DNA from: Pholiota molesta
Lineage: Eukaryota; Basidiomycota; Agaricomycetes; Agaricales; Strophariaceae
Direction of reading: 5' to 3'
Assembly: GCA_014925825.1 (NCBI GenBank)
Contig: JACGCK010000044.1
Span: forward strand, 62,001-126,000
Length of the DNA: 64,000 nt
Below the pieces are notes generated by a model. It saw only the letters and a list, made by a program, of their open reading frames with translations, searched no databases and was not told the origin of the DNA. This document shows positions 51,046 to 64,000 of this stretch, piece after piece (the stretch's first letter is position 1; each line of letters begins with the position of its first letter). The translations under genes and the position numbers were made by a program.

Positions 51046-54000
51046 CTGAATTCTTCACGACGCGTCAATAATCGACAACAATCTAATACCTTTTGGGAAC
51101 CTACGGGGTATACAAGGCTATACGCGACGACATCGTTCTTTGTTGATGTTTCAGACCCCATGTGCTCTGAAGCAATGTATTGACAGTGCCATTTCGTCAG
51201 AAGGCATAGGGTTCTATGAAGACATCGGTACGAGAGTTCTGACGATAACCCATCAGACTCAGAGACGTCCGTAATGCTGTCCGCTCCTATGTCCAATTGC
51301 GCCTTTGTCGCGGTTTCCGTTGAAGTAGAGCTTGATACGAGAACATAGTTTCTCAATGGGTTGTCGTTAAAAGGCCGATATTTATCGCAAAATGAGACCG
51401 CTCCACCAAGACTGGGTCGGAAATGTGAGGTTCTTGTACAGGAATAAGAGCCCAGCTGGCTGGCAGCGTGGAACATTTTTAAGCGCGCTAATAAAACGAT
51501 TCTCACGCATATCCGGATCAGCAGTCCGGACGTCCAATACTAAAATTGGTTCTGCTCCTCCGAGCAACTTAAGAATTTAACGCAGGGACCTTTCTAAGAT
51601 ATTGTATGTATGTGTTTCTCAGATTTATGATTTCCTTACAAGCGCCAATCTTTCACTAGCATGTCCTCATTTAAGCAAAATCTTGAACCGGCCTGCCAGG
51701 TGGTTTCGAGTGGTTTCGGGGTGGTTCTATATTTAGTTCAATTTACATTCTCCTAGAAGAAGATATTTATGTCGCAAATGAACGTCGACAATGGAGACGA
51801 CAGTATTCCTCTGACATCGGCGATAAGAGCAGTATTTCTTGCATTGAAGACGCTCTGATAGGTATCTCATCTGGCCATGACCTCAATTTCTGTGGGCCGC
51901 TCCTGCTCCTCTGAGGCGAGTGAAGTTCCATAGAATAATCTTCAAGAGCCGGGAACTTGCGCCGTGTCTATCTGACGTCGACGGTCGCTTTTTTACATAC
52001 ATTAGCGCATGTTAAGGAGAAGTGCATCAGTACATCCTCACGGTGGCGGTTTAATGGCGCCTTGAAGGGTGATCATATGCAATCAGTTTCCTTTCATGTG
52101 CCTCTCTGGATCACTTCTCCCAAGAGCAGTTACCCAACTGCCTCTAAATAAATTGTCGTCTAATGGCTAGCAGTTGGCTCTACTATCCGGGGTATTTACC
52201 TGGGAATTCCTGACCCAAACTAAAGCATAGAAAACCCTAAGCTGATATAAGAGTTTCAGAACGTGATCGGGGAGGCGCAAAATCGTTCATGACTCTATGC
52301 CATTCTTTCTCAGAAATCTAATTCTTCCCTCGCAAGATTAGAGTACCCATGAGACTGGAGGGGATTTTGGCTTTCTTGTTCGATAAGCAGAACCATGCTT
52401 TAATCTCGTTTCGCTGTCGAAATCCCAATGAGCACTCCGTTTCTTCGCCTGCATGAAATCTTAATGTGCTGCATGGCATTCGGTTCTCTCCAAACAGTAA
52501 TTAGAGCTCTCAATGCTCCCCCTAATTTCCTAGATAATGAACACCCTCTTCTTACCCTACTCTTCGGTTGCTCTGCCTCTTACTGTGCGTAGTACGGTGC
52601 GTTGATCGGAAGATCTATCTACCTCGACCACCCAATGATACCTGAAATAACAGAGCACGCTGTGCACCGTCCTCGACGCCTATTCAATTGAATTGCGTCC
52701 CCACGAATCCATCTGAATCCATATGCTGCGCAAATCTGCGCTCCAAACCAGTCATTGGATAATTGGTGAGCCTGAATTTTCAGTTGTCCATAATTAGAAC
52801 TATCTTTGGAGATGGGAGTCTCCTAATTGTGATTCCTGCGTGAAACTACATAGACGGCATTAATAAAATCCCTCAATCGCACAGTCTGAAGGATACGGAG
52901 TAGATACTACCAAGACAGCCCGCGGTCTTATCAGTTTCTCTATAAGAATAAGCAGTACCGTTTCACATACTCGTCCTCCCTCCCCCGGCACAACATCCGA
53001 GCCAATCAGGTGGCGCAACCATTGTGGCGTCGACGTTCTCGACGTGCCAACAAGAACAAATTCTGGTGCTACGAATTGGAAGGGGTGCATCGAATCACGC
53101 TTCGGGCGACTTTCGCGTAGGGTGGTCCATAGCTACTATAAGGAGACCTATCATACAAGCTATGCGATCTTAAACTAACTTGCAACAATATTTACCGCGA
53201 ACCGTCTTGTCAACGCGGTAAGAAGCGTTAAATTATTCCTCTTTTTGAAGTTTAACAGTAGTATACAACCTCCCGCGATGCGTCCGACTACTTGAGAATA
53301 ACGTTAGGTTCTGAATTCAATTGAATGGGAGGCCTGAGTTTCTCTGTTGAGGCCGAAAACTGCGACAATATCGTGCTTTTGAGGATCGAATACGTGTCCG
53401 CGTTCGCTTTGGTAAATATGTACCTCAAAAGCTGGAATCGAGATCATCTGCATTATTCCGTTCTAGGTAGAATCTAGAAGACACCAATGATAATACAGTA
53501 GTTCTTGTGCGTATATCTAAGAGTAGGACCCGAAATGATACATCCATCCGCTAGAAGAAAAAGGTAGCTGTAATTTTTTGCACGGTTCAAAACGAGCGTC
53601 TGTGGAGATATGAATATACACTACAATGTTGGACATTCCGGACAGTCGTAACAAACCAAAGAAGCAGTCAACAATCCCAAGGATCCAATTATTTGATGCG
53701 CTCGGCGAGATGAGATTCCAGAAGACCGATGACCGATGTACAAAGAAACAAGACGAATTATCCCTACAGACAATGCCGGCGATGATGAGAAGAGTATATG
53801 ACCAATGAGGATGAAGTTGATATGATACACGTTGATGTCTACGACCGATGTGGATGGCGATGAACGAGCTCTAGAAGATGATAGGTATCCAAAAGTGGGA
53901 AGTATGCAGGGATTTTTGTGAGCCGCCTAGGTGAGAGTCAAGAAAAAATGATCGCGATGAGAGAGTAATAAGACCTCAGTGGGTCAAGCGATGGTCGAGG

Positions 54001-54166
54001 GGATGGCTGAAAAACAACGAGGATGGGTATGAGGACTGGAGATATTAATGGGGCTGAAGGATGCTTAGCGACCTCGAAGATGACCTTTGTCACGGTGTGA
54101 GAGTATTTCGAGGACAGGAGATTTTGTCGCGGGTATCGCCAAACGCAGCGAGCGTCATCGACGAGC
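51046..54166. other. 3.1 kb without a supported gene
   Basis: Only short frames, none with domains or consistent splicing. Near 53060-53085 a short piece (GTGCTACGAATTGGAAGGGG) resembles the GMC signal-peptide region and might be a relic, but the match does not extend. The leftmost part should contain the promoter of the GMC gene and the rightmost part the 3' untranslated region of the Zn2Cys6 gene. Confidence 0.4.
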
Positions 54167-56712
54167 TCAACGCATCCCCATGTCCATCGACGCAGGATAT
54201 CCGGTCTGTTCGACGGCTGCACGATTTGCATCATCCCCCGACGCTCCGCCTGCGTATACGCCCGGGCTGGGTCCGAGCCTAGCGGTAGCCGAGCCAAGGC
54301 TAGCGAGACTGGCGCTGATGCTCAACCCACCATGGCCATTGCCACGGTGCACAGCCGCATTGCCGATGTCCATATGTTGCACCTGTTCCACGTCCATCCC
54401 GACCAGACCACTGCGGCTAGGATGCAGGTCTCCGCCGTCGGCTGCCCGCTGCCCGCCGTAGGACTGGAGCACAGCGATGGACGAGATCGACGACGACGAC
54501 GTGCTCGACAGCGGCCCCCGCCAGCGCCTGGCGGCCTGAGATCGGTCTCGAGACGGGGGCCCAGGTGCATCGCGCCAGGGACGATGACGGCGTGGCCGTG
54601 GTGGCTCTGGTATACAGGTATCCGCCCGGACGAAGATGCGCTGAGCGGCGAGCCCGAGTCGTGTGCGCTACCGCTCGTCGCCGACGTCGTGCGCGGCGGA
54701 GCTCCCGCCATCCCGACGTGCTTCTGCGACTGGCCGTGGTAAGAGGCCTCGTAGGCGGCACGGTCGAGGTATTCTGGCCGCCGGTGCTCTTGATAGATCT
54801 GGTCCGTGAGCTGGGCGTGGGTGACGTGCTGCAGATGGTGCTGCTGGTGCTCGGCGGGCTGGTGGTACTCGTGCTGGAGGTGGTGGCCCGGGTGGCCCTG
54901 GCTGTCTAAGGCTTGATCGGGGACTGGACCGCCGTGATGCTCGTTCCGCTGATAGTACGGGCCCGCTGGCTGAGGAGGATAGATGTACTGGTCGGGATGC
55001 TCGTGCCTGCGCTCGGACCGTGTCTCATCTGCAAAGCCTACCCCCATGTGCATTATCGGCACGAGACTGTGCTGCTGCTGCTGCTGCTGCTGGCCAGGAA
55101 AATTTTCACCGTGGTCTGGGATATTCCCGTGGGCAGGGAACGCACCTGGACCTTGAGGCGTTCCACTTCGCATCGACACTCGGCTGAGGGAATGCATATC
55201 TCGCCCTAGATTTTGCGCGCCCCCATACTGGGATGGCACAGTAAAGACATTTCGCGGGGGGTGAAACTGCTGGTACGACTGCTCTACCTGCGGCGGATGT
55301 CGACGGGTGTGGAGCTAGATAAGACATATTTAAGGCGTTTAATCGAAAGGAGAGATGAGTTGGGCTAGGCGTACTTGTTCTGGGAGCCCTGTCTCAGCCA
55401 GGTAGCCATGCTCGTGGGTGGCCCGATGCTGATGCTGAAGCTGTGGACGGGATTGAGACTGGAAAGGATAGAAACCAGAGTCGTCGCGGATAGGACTACC
55501 CATAGAGCCAATGTCTCCAATTCTAGTGCTTATTGCGTGCACCGATCCAGACCGTGATAGACCTTCCTCGCCGACAACGGCGCCTGAGACTCTGAATAGA
55601 GATGAAACCGTGTCTGGCTGCATGTCCGCTGTGTTCGGTCGAGAGGGATCATGCTCGCCTAGAGAATTTTGCCTCGACGAAGAAGAAATGGAGGGCCCAG
55701 GACCAATGACTGTGCGACGTCCCCTGGACAGGGAGATGGGCGTAGAAGGAGGCGGGGAATCCGAGAGTGGCTGCTGTTGCAAGTACTCGCCCCGCAAAAC
55801 CTGAGGGCTCCTGATCCCAACGGATGGAGGAAGGAATAAGCTTTGGCCTGCAGCCTCGTTCGTGGTTTGATCTGAGGATCCACCGCTGCTGTGGGAGCTT
55901 GGAGGCCGATGGCGGGCTGCCTTGGAGGCACGCGCACTAGTATTTGTCATCGTCGGAGTCGTCTCTTTTTTCCCCGCTGATGAAGCGACGGTCGACGTGC
56001 TAGACGCAGATGCTGAAGGACTCCCCATCGAAGTGGCGCTGTTTTTGGGTTTGGGCTTGTTCGGTCCACGAACACGCCCTTCCTTTGCGTACTCGCAGAT
56101 CAAACCGCGGGTGATACATCGCTTGCAGGAGGGATGCTCGCCGCTGCACTTGATATCGAATGTTGCGAAATTAATGTGATGGAAGCCGTGTCTAAAGACG
56201 AAGAATACGCACTTTAGCTTTCCTGGTGCGACACTTCTCGCAGGCCTGGGCTGTCCGCAGACGTGGGTGCTCTGGGGTGCGGTAGAAAATGCCAGTTGCT
56301 GGGTCGAGCGATCCCGCGAGCGTTAGCCGATGACTGGCTGATCCTGGGCTGGTGCTCTGCCCGGGAGCTTTAAAATGAAAGGTCTGGTGGTGGGCAGTGG
56401 GCGGGGGAGATAATCTGGGCGGGGGAAACGGTGAAGGGCTTGGATAAGGAGCGTAAGAGAGGGGCTGCTGCTGAAATGAAGATGCAGGTCCATAAGGAGG
56501 CCAACTCTGGGGGATTGCGTGGGTGGGTAAAGGTCTAAAGCGCGGGTGTTGCTGATCTCCTCGCGGGTGAATTGCGGGTGTGAGGCGGGAAAGACAACTG
56601 GGCGGGACTCGGCAGCGGCTGGTTCATCGATATCCGCATACTCGCTATATTCGTCGTATATGGACGCACTCGCTTGCTGTTGGCCATAATGCTGGTGGTG
56701 GTTATACGACAT
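54167..56712 (-). CDS. Zn2Cys6 transcription factor (frame broken twice at homopolymers)
   Basis: Three exons: 56712-56213, 56148-55375, 55314-54167. The binuclear zinc cluster spans the first intron: ACEKCRTRKAK|CSGEHPSCKRC then ITRGLIC, spaced C-x2-C-x6-C-x6-C-x2-C-x6-C, followed by a basic KEGRVRGPNKPKPK linker; it should bind DNA in the nucleus. The long C-terminal part is Ser/Pro-, His- and Gln-rich, with a run of seven Gln, and has no recognisable fungal-type regulatory domain. The frame changes at a G5 run (56509-56513 on the plus strand) and a C5 run (54515-54519). Counting one extra base at each makes the three exons 501, 774 and 1149 nt, all divisible by three, for about 807 residues. 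So these are either sequencing errors or two separate mutations. Targets unknown. Confidence 0.82.
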
Positions 56713-59700
56713 CGGAGCGACGGTCTATCTGGAAAGAAGAGGAGAGCCCGCGCCTATGTATCTAAAACGCCCAATTCAATTAAATTTCGTCCGTGGGATT
56801 TTTTGCCTTTTGGCCAGTCTGATGTAAACGTATGTTCAGCAACAACTACTTCCGGGCTCCGATCTATGTAATGATCGAAGGAAAGGAGACGCCCAGTGCC
56901 GCACCCGCGATTTTAGAGACAGCTGCTTGGCGAGATAGAGCGAATGGTACCTGTGAGGGGCGGGAAATATTATAGACAATATTCCGACGGCGGGATTGGG
57001 GAATATCGACGGTGGAGATGTGAACCAAGAGGTTGGACGAGCAGGCGGTGGCTCTGATTTCGGAGCGGGACATACTCAATCGGGCGATCCACTTCGGCTG
57101 AAATTCAATCTCCGCGAGGGCAAACACGGCCAAACCTCCTTTTCTGCAGCACTCCGCCATCGCTCAGCTTTGTCTCGCTGACAACATAACCCTTTTTCTC
57201 GGCCTCTTGTTCGAATTCTTTCTGTTGACACCCATTCTTCTAAAAGAGCGGCGCAACACGCATCTTGCCACGCATGCCCAGCTGTCACCACCAACTAAAT
57301 TGATTTCAATCTGAATCTGTAGGTTCGACGAAAGAACGAACCACCATCCATTGCTGACCGAATCCCCGACCGGCCTAATCATAGACAAAGAATACAGTAT
57401 TACTTAGGAAACTAGTCACAAATCACGTTGACTTCAGTCAACCCATCGATCGAAATGCGATTTCATTTCTTCATTACCCGCGAACAGTGGCTCATTACCT
57501 TACCTTACTCACTTTATTGTACTCGCACGCTTTCTCCTGCACGATTTGGTAAATGTGAATGTAAGCCACGCTTTCTTCCTTTATCAAAGTTTATCATGCC
57601 GTCTTGTCAATTTTAATCAAGAACGCACGCTCCATAGAGTCACCAGCACGCCTGTGGAGGTCCGCTTACGCTTATCCTTTTATTTGGCTCTTTTTGTGTT
57701 TCCATTGCCTTCACCTCAAGGGCCGAAGGGCCGATCCATCCTCACACTATCCGGTACCTATTCGGATTTCTCGGGCTTGTCTCTTGAATTTATCTGTCTT
57801 GAGCGCTTGAGCTTGAGCGCCTCGAAAGTAACGACCCTCACATGGCTTGATCCGGAATCTGTATACTGAGGTATCTCTTAGAGGCTAATAAAGGCACACG
57901 GCGATTTCATTGTTACTCGATAAGACACATCAAAGCTTCCAAATGGCGGTGAACTGTTTCAGCTACCACGCACCAAGAGCTTAGTGGCTACACCGCAGTT
58001 CTTGACTTGTTAAGTGTTCTCCTCTCGCCCTCCAAGACTGCTCTGCGACTTTCTTAAATATCCAGGTAGCATACCATTGACATCTGGCAATCAAACCATA
58101 ACCCCATGCTCAAACTCGCTAGTATAACCAAGGTTTTATGGCTAGCTCATTAATCCTATTCGAAAGTTAACGCTACAATACCTGGACATAAACGACCTGT
58201 TTCGCCTTCATCCCACCGACAGATAGACGGACAGATTAACGGGACATCGTGTACATGGCAGCCCTCGCCATAGTGCATGCTACGCCACACACCTTCCAAT
58301 CAAAAACTCGGGCACCCTACACCTGGGAACGGCGTGTTCCTTACATACTCAGCCATGTCCCCAGTCATTAATTGCGAGCCTATCAAATCTGCGTCATCAT
58401 TGACGTTGGCGTTGGCACTGATATCGCCGACCCAGACTCTGAAGGCCGCGAGCCATGCTTCGCGCTCTAGGGGCGCGTCGGCTCGCCCTGTACGTCCAGC
58501 GAGCCTACTCTGCAGCAGCCCCCTTTCTTTCTTATTCACCGAACTCGGCGTTCATCCCGCAAGGTCAAGCTACAAGCTTCAAGGTTCGGGCGTGCGTGCG
58601 CGGCTCCAAGCTGCCTGCGAACCTTCAGAGAGAGATCCAGCGGTCCTTCCTTCCAGAAAGGCCGATCTGACGGCGGTTGTGTTCGGCGTGCTTAAGCCTG
58701 AGGGAAGCAGCCCCTCCACGCCGGCTCGGGTAGGGGCACTGTCACGGAGCCTCCGCCTATCGGTTAGCGCAGCCCAGGTGGCAGCGCCGTGATTGGAGAT
58801 GTCTGCCTGCTTTCCATCCCCCGCTGCTAGTGTCGATGCGCTATGCATTGAATGGGCGATGCGCAACATTGGAACGAACGGCCACTGCGCATCATGTCAC
58901 CACTGGCACGCGGCGGCGCGGGAGCGAGCTGCGTCGCGGCCTGGGTGAGAAGGGGGGGAAAAATCTGATCTGTACCCTAAATTCTCAGATTTATCGCAGT
59001 TCCTCGGCTTTCGACTTTGGTTTGAATTGATCTGGGTACCTGAAAAACATCACACTCCGAGGAGCCAGATTTTTTTTCCAGCGTGAATTGGATTTAGACG
59101 CAGATACTACGCGGCATGCGGGATCTGGGTTGATGTTGGACGGTGAACGCTGAACGTTAACATTGACATCGAGCTCCTGATGGAACGCGTAATGTATTGG
59201 ATCTGACCTCGTAGAGCGTGTACGTCTCCGGGTAGATTTAGGCGTCAAGCTTTCAGTTCATGGTGTGTTATTTGTATGTTAAAATTGTATCTGATATCCG
59301 GAATCTGCTCAATCAATATTCAGTACAAATCACACTAAGAGAAAATGGAGGATTATTATCCAAAGATTGCCTTCGGAAGTTGGCTAAGATGGAAGATAAC
59401 TGGGAGATCTGACGACGGACCACCGCCAACCTCGCATGCCTGTAGCTTGTCGTAGAATTGGAAGGTCAAAACGGGGACATCGGCAGGGCATATTGAGTCT
59501 ATCATTTCCAGAGCCCGACGCATATCCCCGTCTTGGTGTCAGCTTTCCTGCGTGTATTCAAATCAGTCGCATGTCGACAGCGCGTTCTCAAACATCACTA
59601 CATCTACATGTTGTTGATTTACTCTCAGTATCCAGAAGGAAGGTTTATCGTCGTGCGTTTGCTAGATATGCCGCTGGGGAAAGTGTCGTCTGAGCCGCCG

Positions 59701-61218
59701 GAAGACTCGGCTGCTGACAGATGCGCCGTCGAAAGCTTGAACGGCGTTTCAGCTTTCCAATGTAACCCTCGTTCACGCGGCGAAGAAGGCGTTTGCGGAA
59801 TCGCGGTCTTTCTTATATAGATTCACAGAGATTCGGCTGGCTTCGTGGAATTTTTATGGGATCTCAGAAATACTTGTAGGCAATTTCTAGCTCTGCGCGT
59901 AGTTAAAGCATCGTTGCATCGTTGGGCAGTGCTCGGAAAACTGAGAGCTGAGAAGTAAGCGGGCACGGGGAAACTAAAGCGTGAACATCTGATCGCGCTG
60001 GGTCCTTCGAAGAGTTGACAGCCAACTCGGAGCTCGGCGCGACTCTACTATTTTACTTCTTTATTATTTCTTGAATATTCGGGTAAAGCCACTCCCGCGG
60101 CGAGATCTGTTGAAATCTTGGGCATAGAATGCGACTCGACTTGAAAAGTTGCGCAACGGCTGTGTCATCTGATCATCTCAATTTTCAGCATGGTTATCTG
60201 ACGAGGTTGAACCGTTGCTTGAGTCCTTAAGCTCGAGGCCATTTGGTGATTGAGGGGGATACTGAGCTCACGCCACGCAAATCTCTGTGTCAACGTCAAT
60301 AAATCAAGCTCAAGATGCCGTGGATCTGGAAGGTGGGACGAACAGAATAGAAAGACATATGACTGTGGTCTCTACACGAGGCGTGGGGATATGCACCTTC
60401 CTTTTATACGACTCATGATAATCCATAGATGGATCATCGTACCGAAATAAGAATCTGCGGTGTCATGGTCATGGCCATTTTACTAAAATAGATCTCTTGT
60501 CTACAACCAAAGAGCAAGAGCCATTCGCCGCGGTAGCAGTAATTGCGAATCTCATCGAATTGGGTGTTCAGACGTTCAAGTCTGGAAATAACCAACACAA
60601 AATTTGCTATGTAATAACGGACATGAAAAGAAGTAAACACAAGACGAAGTAAGAAGCCAGCTAACTAGCTTGTGAAGCTCAGGTTTGTTGGTTTCTTCGC
60701 GATCGGTCCGTAGTGAGCGCTGCTTACGACTATCTCTAAAATTACGAAGTTGGAGAGGTGAAATTGTGATTTTAAAAATTCTTCCTGTTGTGTCAGTCCT
60801 TACCACAGTAGTCGATGCCTCAAAATTAATCGCAAGTAAGTTCCATCAATAAACTCCTGCACAAAACCGTCAACACCCACTATCATTCTTGAACTTCGTC
60901 AATCAAACGAGTTGAGGTACAGGGAAAGCGAATTAATCTCATCCCACAATTAACAGCGCTAGATATTCTGTACTACGCGAAGTTTGCAGCTCGTTGGGCG
61001 TCCAAGCAGCGTCCAAGTATGCGCCAGGCGGCATCATGATCAGTGATACCATCAAGGCTATTTATAGATTTGTCCTTGTCCCAACTTGTCCGTAGCGCTT
61101 TGGTAGCGCTCATAATTCTCTGTAATCGCGTTGCTCAAATGTCGTACATGGATGATTACAAAAGTACAAGTACATAATTGTTCTTTCGTTTCTGGTTGTC
61201 CCACACACCGCCCAACGC
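56713..61218. other. 4.5 kb without a supported gene
   Basis: Mixed unique sequence between the Zn2Cys6 gene start and the deubiquitinase stop. 58270-58930 is GC-rich with open frames on both strands; the plus-strand 71-residue frame at 58455 begins MLRALGARRLALYVQRAYSA, which resembles a mitochondrial presequence, but nothing recognisable follows. The rest contains short frames only. No tRNA or other RNA gene was recognised. Confidence 0.35.
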
Positions 61219-64000
61219 TCACACCCTAACGAAGAAATACAAATACGCAAACTTTTTCAACTCCTTCACGCTCTCTGCATCGGCCTTGACCACCTTCTCA
61301 TCATTGAACAGCACCCACCCCTGGTCGCCCTTCCTCACATGCGCGACATAGTGCCCAGAGTGCACTGAGGGCCCTTTATGGGAGACGAATGCCAAAAGCC
61401 TGTAGCGCGCTGGCACGTCCTTGATGCCGGGAACGGTGGAAGGCAATGGGGCGGTGGAGGCGGTAGGCGTGGTGTCGGCTTCGGGGCCATCACCGAGGTC
61501 GTCGGGGTGGTTGAACAGCCATTCAATGGCACGTCCTGCGTCCCCAGACTGCATTGCGATGTCATCAGCATCTGCAATATAACGAAAAATCCGGGAAATC
61601 AACGCACCGTTTCTCGCAACGCTTTCTTTGCCTGCGGAATCGTAAATCCCATTTCTACGAGTTGAGAGACTGACTCTGAGTCGGGCTCAAAACTTCCTGC
61701 GCTGGATGTAGCTTTTATTGGTTCATCGATGTCTACATTGACCATGAATGAAAACTAGCTCAGAAGATATTTGAAAAAGAGGAAAGAAGACGAACCGGTA
61801 TCGTCCATATGATTGAAAAGCCATTCCATCGCTGCAGACAAGTCACTATTCCCGGTCGCCAAGAGCGCTTTTTGGCAGCGAATCTCAGGGAATCCCATCT
61901 GCAGTAACTCAGACAAAGCCGCTTCGTTGAATTCAGGTAACGTTGAAGCTGGGTGGGGAAAGGGAACGGTAAGGACTCGGATATCAGCGAAAGAATAATC
62001 TAATGGTAGTACCTGGGGTATCATTCGGCAGTTCCACTTCCCCTTCCTTGAGACCCTTTCCGAGATGTGACTCAATGAACACGAGTTCGTCGTTTTCGGG
62101 CAAGATGATGGGTATATCTGCGGGGTATGAATCGCATTAGTAAAGAGGGCAACTTCCTTTATGGAATTCCTAACCAAGTTTCGCTGGGACCCAATTGACA
62201 AGTTGGAATTTTTTGGCGTGCACAACCAGCACCTCGGGGAGAGACGCGAATTTTGTTCCCCTAGATTCCTACATTAGCTAGCGAGCGGTAAAACAGTAAA
62301 AACACCATACTTTATGGCCTGCACTTTGGTAGCACAGGACGGGCAAGCATATTCGAGGGCCTCGCTCCCCAGCAGGGTATCGATGCAGTCGGTCAATTGC
62401 ACATCGTGATAGATCGTCTTGCCATCTGCATCTTTTCCTTTCTCATTCGCTGGCACTGTAACAGACACGACGTCCGTGGTATCAGTCCGATATCGCACTT
62501 TTTTGCACGAGGTGCATTGCAAGCGCTGTTCCGTCCCGAACGAAAACACTGTAGTAGGGTCTAAAGGCAAGGTTAATGAGTTGACCAAATATTTGCAAGA
62601 AACGTTACAGACCTTGTTCACTCCTATCTTTGTATTTCTGTCCATCCCGTCTCAAAGTTGTAATCAAATGCGTGAAAAACTCTTCCGCATCTTGTTGCCT
62701 CATCGTCGCGAATTCCTCGTGTCCTTTTCCGACAAGCGCCTTGAAGGTTGTCGGTTTCACCCCCGTTTGAAACACGGGTGTTGGGGAAGGATGTTGTAAC
62801 GTGTCTTCTTGGGCGACATTTACCTCGGCAGAGTGTGCGGGATGCGAGTACCGCCCACTCAAAAGCCCGTCTGCAATTTTGCGCATCTGACACTCAAGGC
62901 AATCCGCGGGCATAGATACAGGACATGACCCAGCATGGCGGGGAACACCTTCGGGTTCGAAGTACCGGTCTTGGAACTTTGGAAGGGAGAATAGCGTCTG
63001 CAAGACGGAAGCCATGTAGCAGCTGTTTCCAAGGTTCGCGAGACCGGTCAATCCTGGGCCGAAAACGGGTTCGAGTGCTTTCCCATCGTCGCCTGTGAGC
63101 GAGAAGTCATATTTGAGATTTTGTTCGATTTGCTGTTTGGCGGGTAAGTCGGGGTTATGCATGCGCATATGTGTCACGTACAAGCTCAGTCATACTCTTC
63201 TCTGTCTTGGTGAGAGTCTGCACGTTGATTCCAAACGTCGCTAGGTGGGTTGCAAGATCGGGATCCACTTTCGCATCATTGCAGAGGTAGCAATATACGT
63301 CTGATCGAGTTAATACACGCAGCATACGAATAGGGAGCTCCTTACCTGCACCGCCCTCAGGAGTTATAGTCCCAAGTTTTACGCTCACTGGGTGTCCTGT
63401 TTCTTCAAAATGCCGTAAGCCATGTCCGTTTCCGCCGAGCCCTCCAAATTGCTGTCTTCCACAACCCAGAGAGCCACATGTGAGGCATAGCCACAGATTT
63501 TCTTTGAGATCGCAAGCCTTGCAAGTTGCGAGACCTGAAAATCGTCAGATACATCTGACTTTGGGTCAAGAATTACAAACGCACACACCTGACGCCGCTA
63601 TATGACCAGTGTCGTATTGCTCGATGGTAAGAGTGTGTTCGCAAGGCGTAATCTCCTCTTCCCAAGCTTTCACCTCAGACTGACGCGCAGAGGACATGGA
63701 CTGCATGACACCATCAACGAGCGATTTGATCTGACCTCGACATCAGCAATCGATCAATAACATGAGAGAGTCTCCTCACTTTTGGATTCTTCAATGCATC
63801 GGGAACTTCAAGTCCTTTATAGGGATCACAAATCCAACACTTTGGGGTGGTTATGTGCTCGTACTTGTCTTCCTCGCGTTCCTCACGGATCGCCAGCTTG
63901 GTCATTTTAGCCGGTGGTTCGTCAGATTCTGCCTGCATATGCATCGTTACATGACTATATCGAAGGTGGAGAATAATTACCCACCCGATGTGGCGAGCTT
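61219..64000 (-). CDS. ubiquitin carboxyl-terminal hydrolase, Ubp14/USP5 type (5' end outside window)
   Basis: This enzyme disassembles free, unanchored ubiquitin chains and keeps the proteasome supplied with monoubiquitin. Read right to left, the visible parts are: the end of an N-terminal domain (KLATSAESDEPPAKMTKLA), a zinc-finger ubiquitin-binding domain (about 63700-63360, with HPVSVKLGTITPEGGAD and VYCYLCNDAKVDPDL), the catalytic Cys box GLANLGNSCYMASVLQTLF (Cys codon near 63021), the USP fold (RQQDAEEFFTHLI, CTSCKKVRY), two UBA domains inserted in the catalytic domain (LLQMGFPEIRCQKALLATG and LVEMGFTIPQAKKALRET), and the His box SGHYVAHVRKGDQGWVLFND (His near 61353) before the end YLYFFVRV. 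Order and content match Ubp14/USP5. Many short introns interrupt it; one junction (RET|SGDAGRAIEWLFNHPDD) uses an ATGCAG acceptor. The start codon and first exons lie beyond 64000. Confidence 0.93.

Noticed and set aside
53040..53100. possible relic of a second GMC oxidoreductase signal peptide
   Set aside because: About 20 bases (GTGCTACGAATTGGAAGGGG) resemble the GMC start region, but nothing on either side extends the match.

Overview
The window looks like nuclear DNA of an Agaricomycete (mushroom-type basidiomycete). Protein genes are cut by many short GT-AG introns (about 49-93 bp), exons can be tiny (14 and 23 bp), and the families seen (secreted DUF7223-type protein, GMC oxidoreductase, fungal-type cytosine deaminase, Zn2Cys6 regulator, CaMK) suit that group. 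Gene models below were spliced by hand; reading phase was checked at every junction for the ones with listed exons.

Left part (1-12.8 kb): a small secreted repeat protein (310-791, -). Then a direct segmental duplication (about 1.32-5.29 and 7.24-11.35 kb) carrying two copies of a secreted DUF7223-type gene on the minus strand; copy 1 is open (606 aa), copy 2 has a 1-nt frameshift. The copies are separated by a GC-rich stretch (5.55-7.2 kb) with repeated exon-like modules. Next come cytosine deaminase (11430-12273, +) and a U2 snRNA gene (about 12570-12753, +) with a TATA box and a downstream hairpin.

Middle (14.3-17.5 kb): one unrecognised, possibly F-box/LRR-like ORF (+) and a complete flavin-containing monooxygenase (15382-16940, -).

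17.5-47.3 kb is a tandem array of three full units of about 8.6-9.4 kb plus a fourth partial unit. Each unit starts with a Ca2+/calmodulin-type protein kinase gene on the minus strand. Copy 1 (17539-19572) is complete, 526 aa. Copy 2 has lost most of the kinase domain. Copies 3 and 4 keep the kinase domain but, like copy 2, have lost the native C-terminal tail at the unit junction. Each full unit also holds a GC-rich, intron-dense, TATA-headed leftward transcription unit of unknown product and a rightward stretch with tandemly duplicated 31-38 nt exons. Units 1 and 2 share a block of about 2.85 kb in which I found no difference.

Right part (47.3-64 kb): a secreted GMC oxidoreductase (48501-50990, -, 608 aa, 12 exons), a Zn2Cys6 regulator (54167-56712, -) whose frame breaks twice, each time at a 5-nt homopolymer, and the 3' part of a Ubp14/USP5-type deubiquitinase (61219-64000, -) whose start lies outside the window. 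Long stretches at 47.3-48.5, 51.0-54.2 and 56.7-61.2 kb hold no gene I can support.

The genes do not form an obvious pathway cluster. The striking parts are the kinase array with its undescribed companion transcription units, and repeated duplication of exon-sized modules at separate places.
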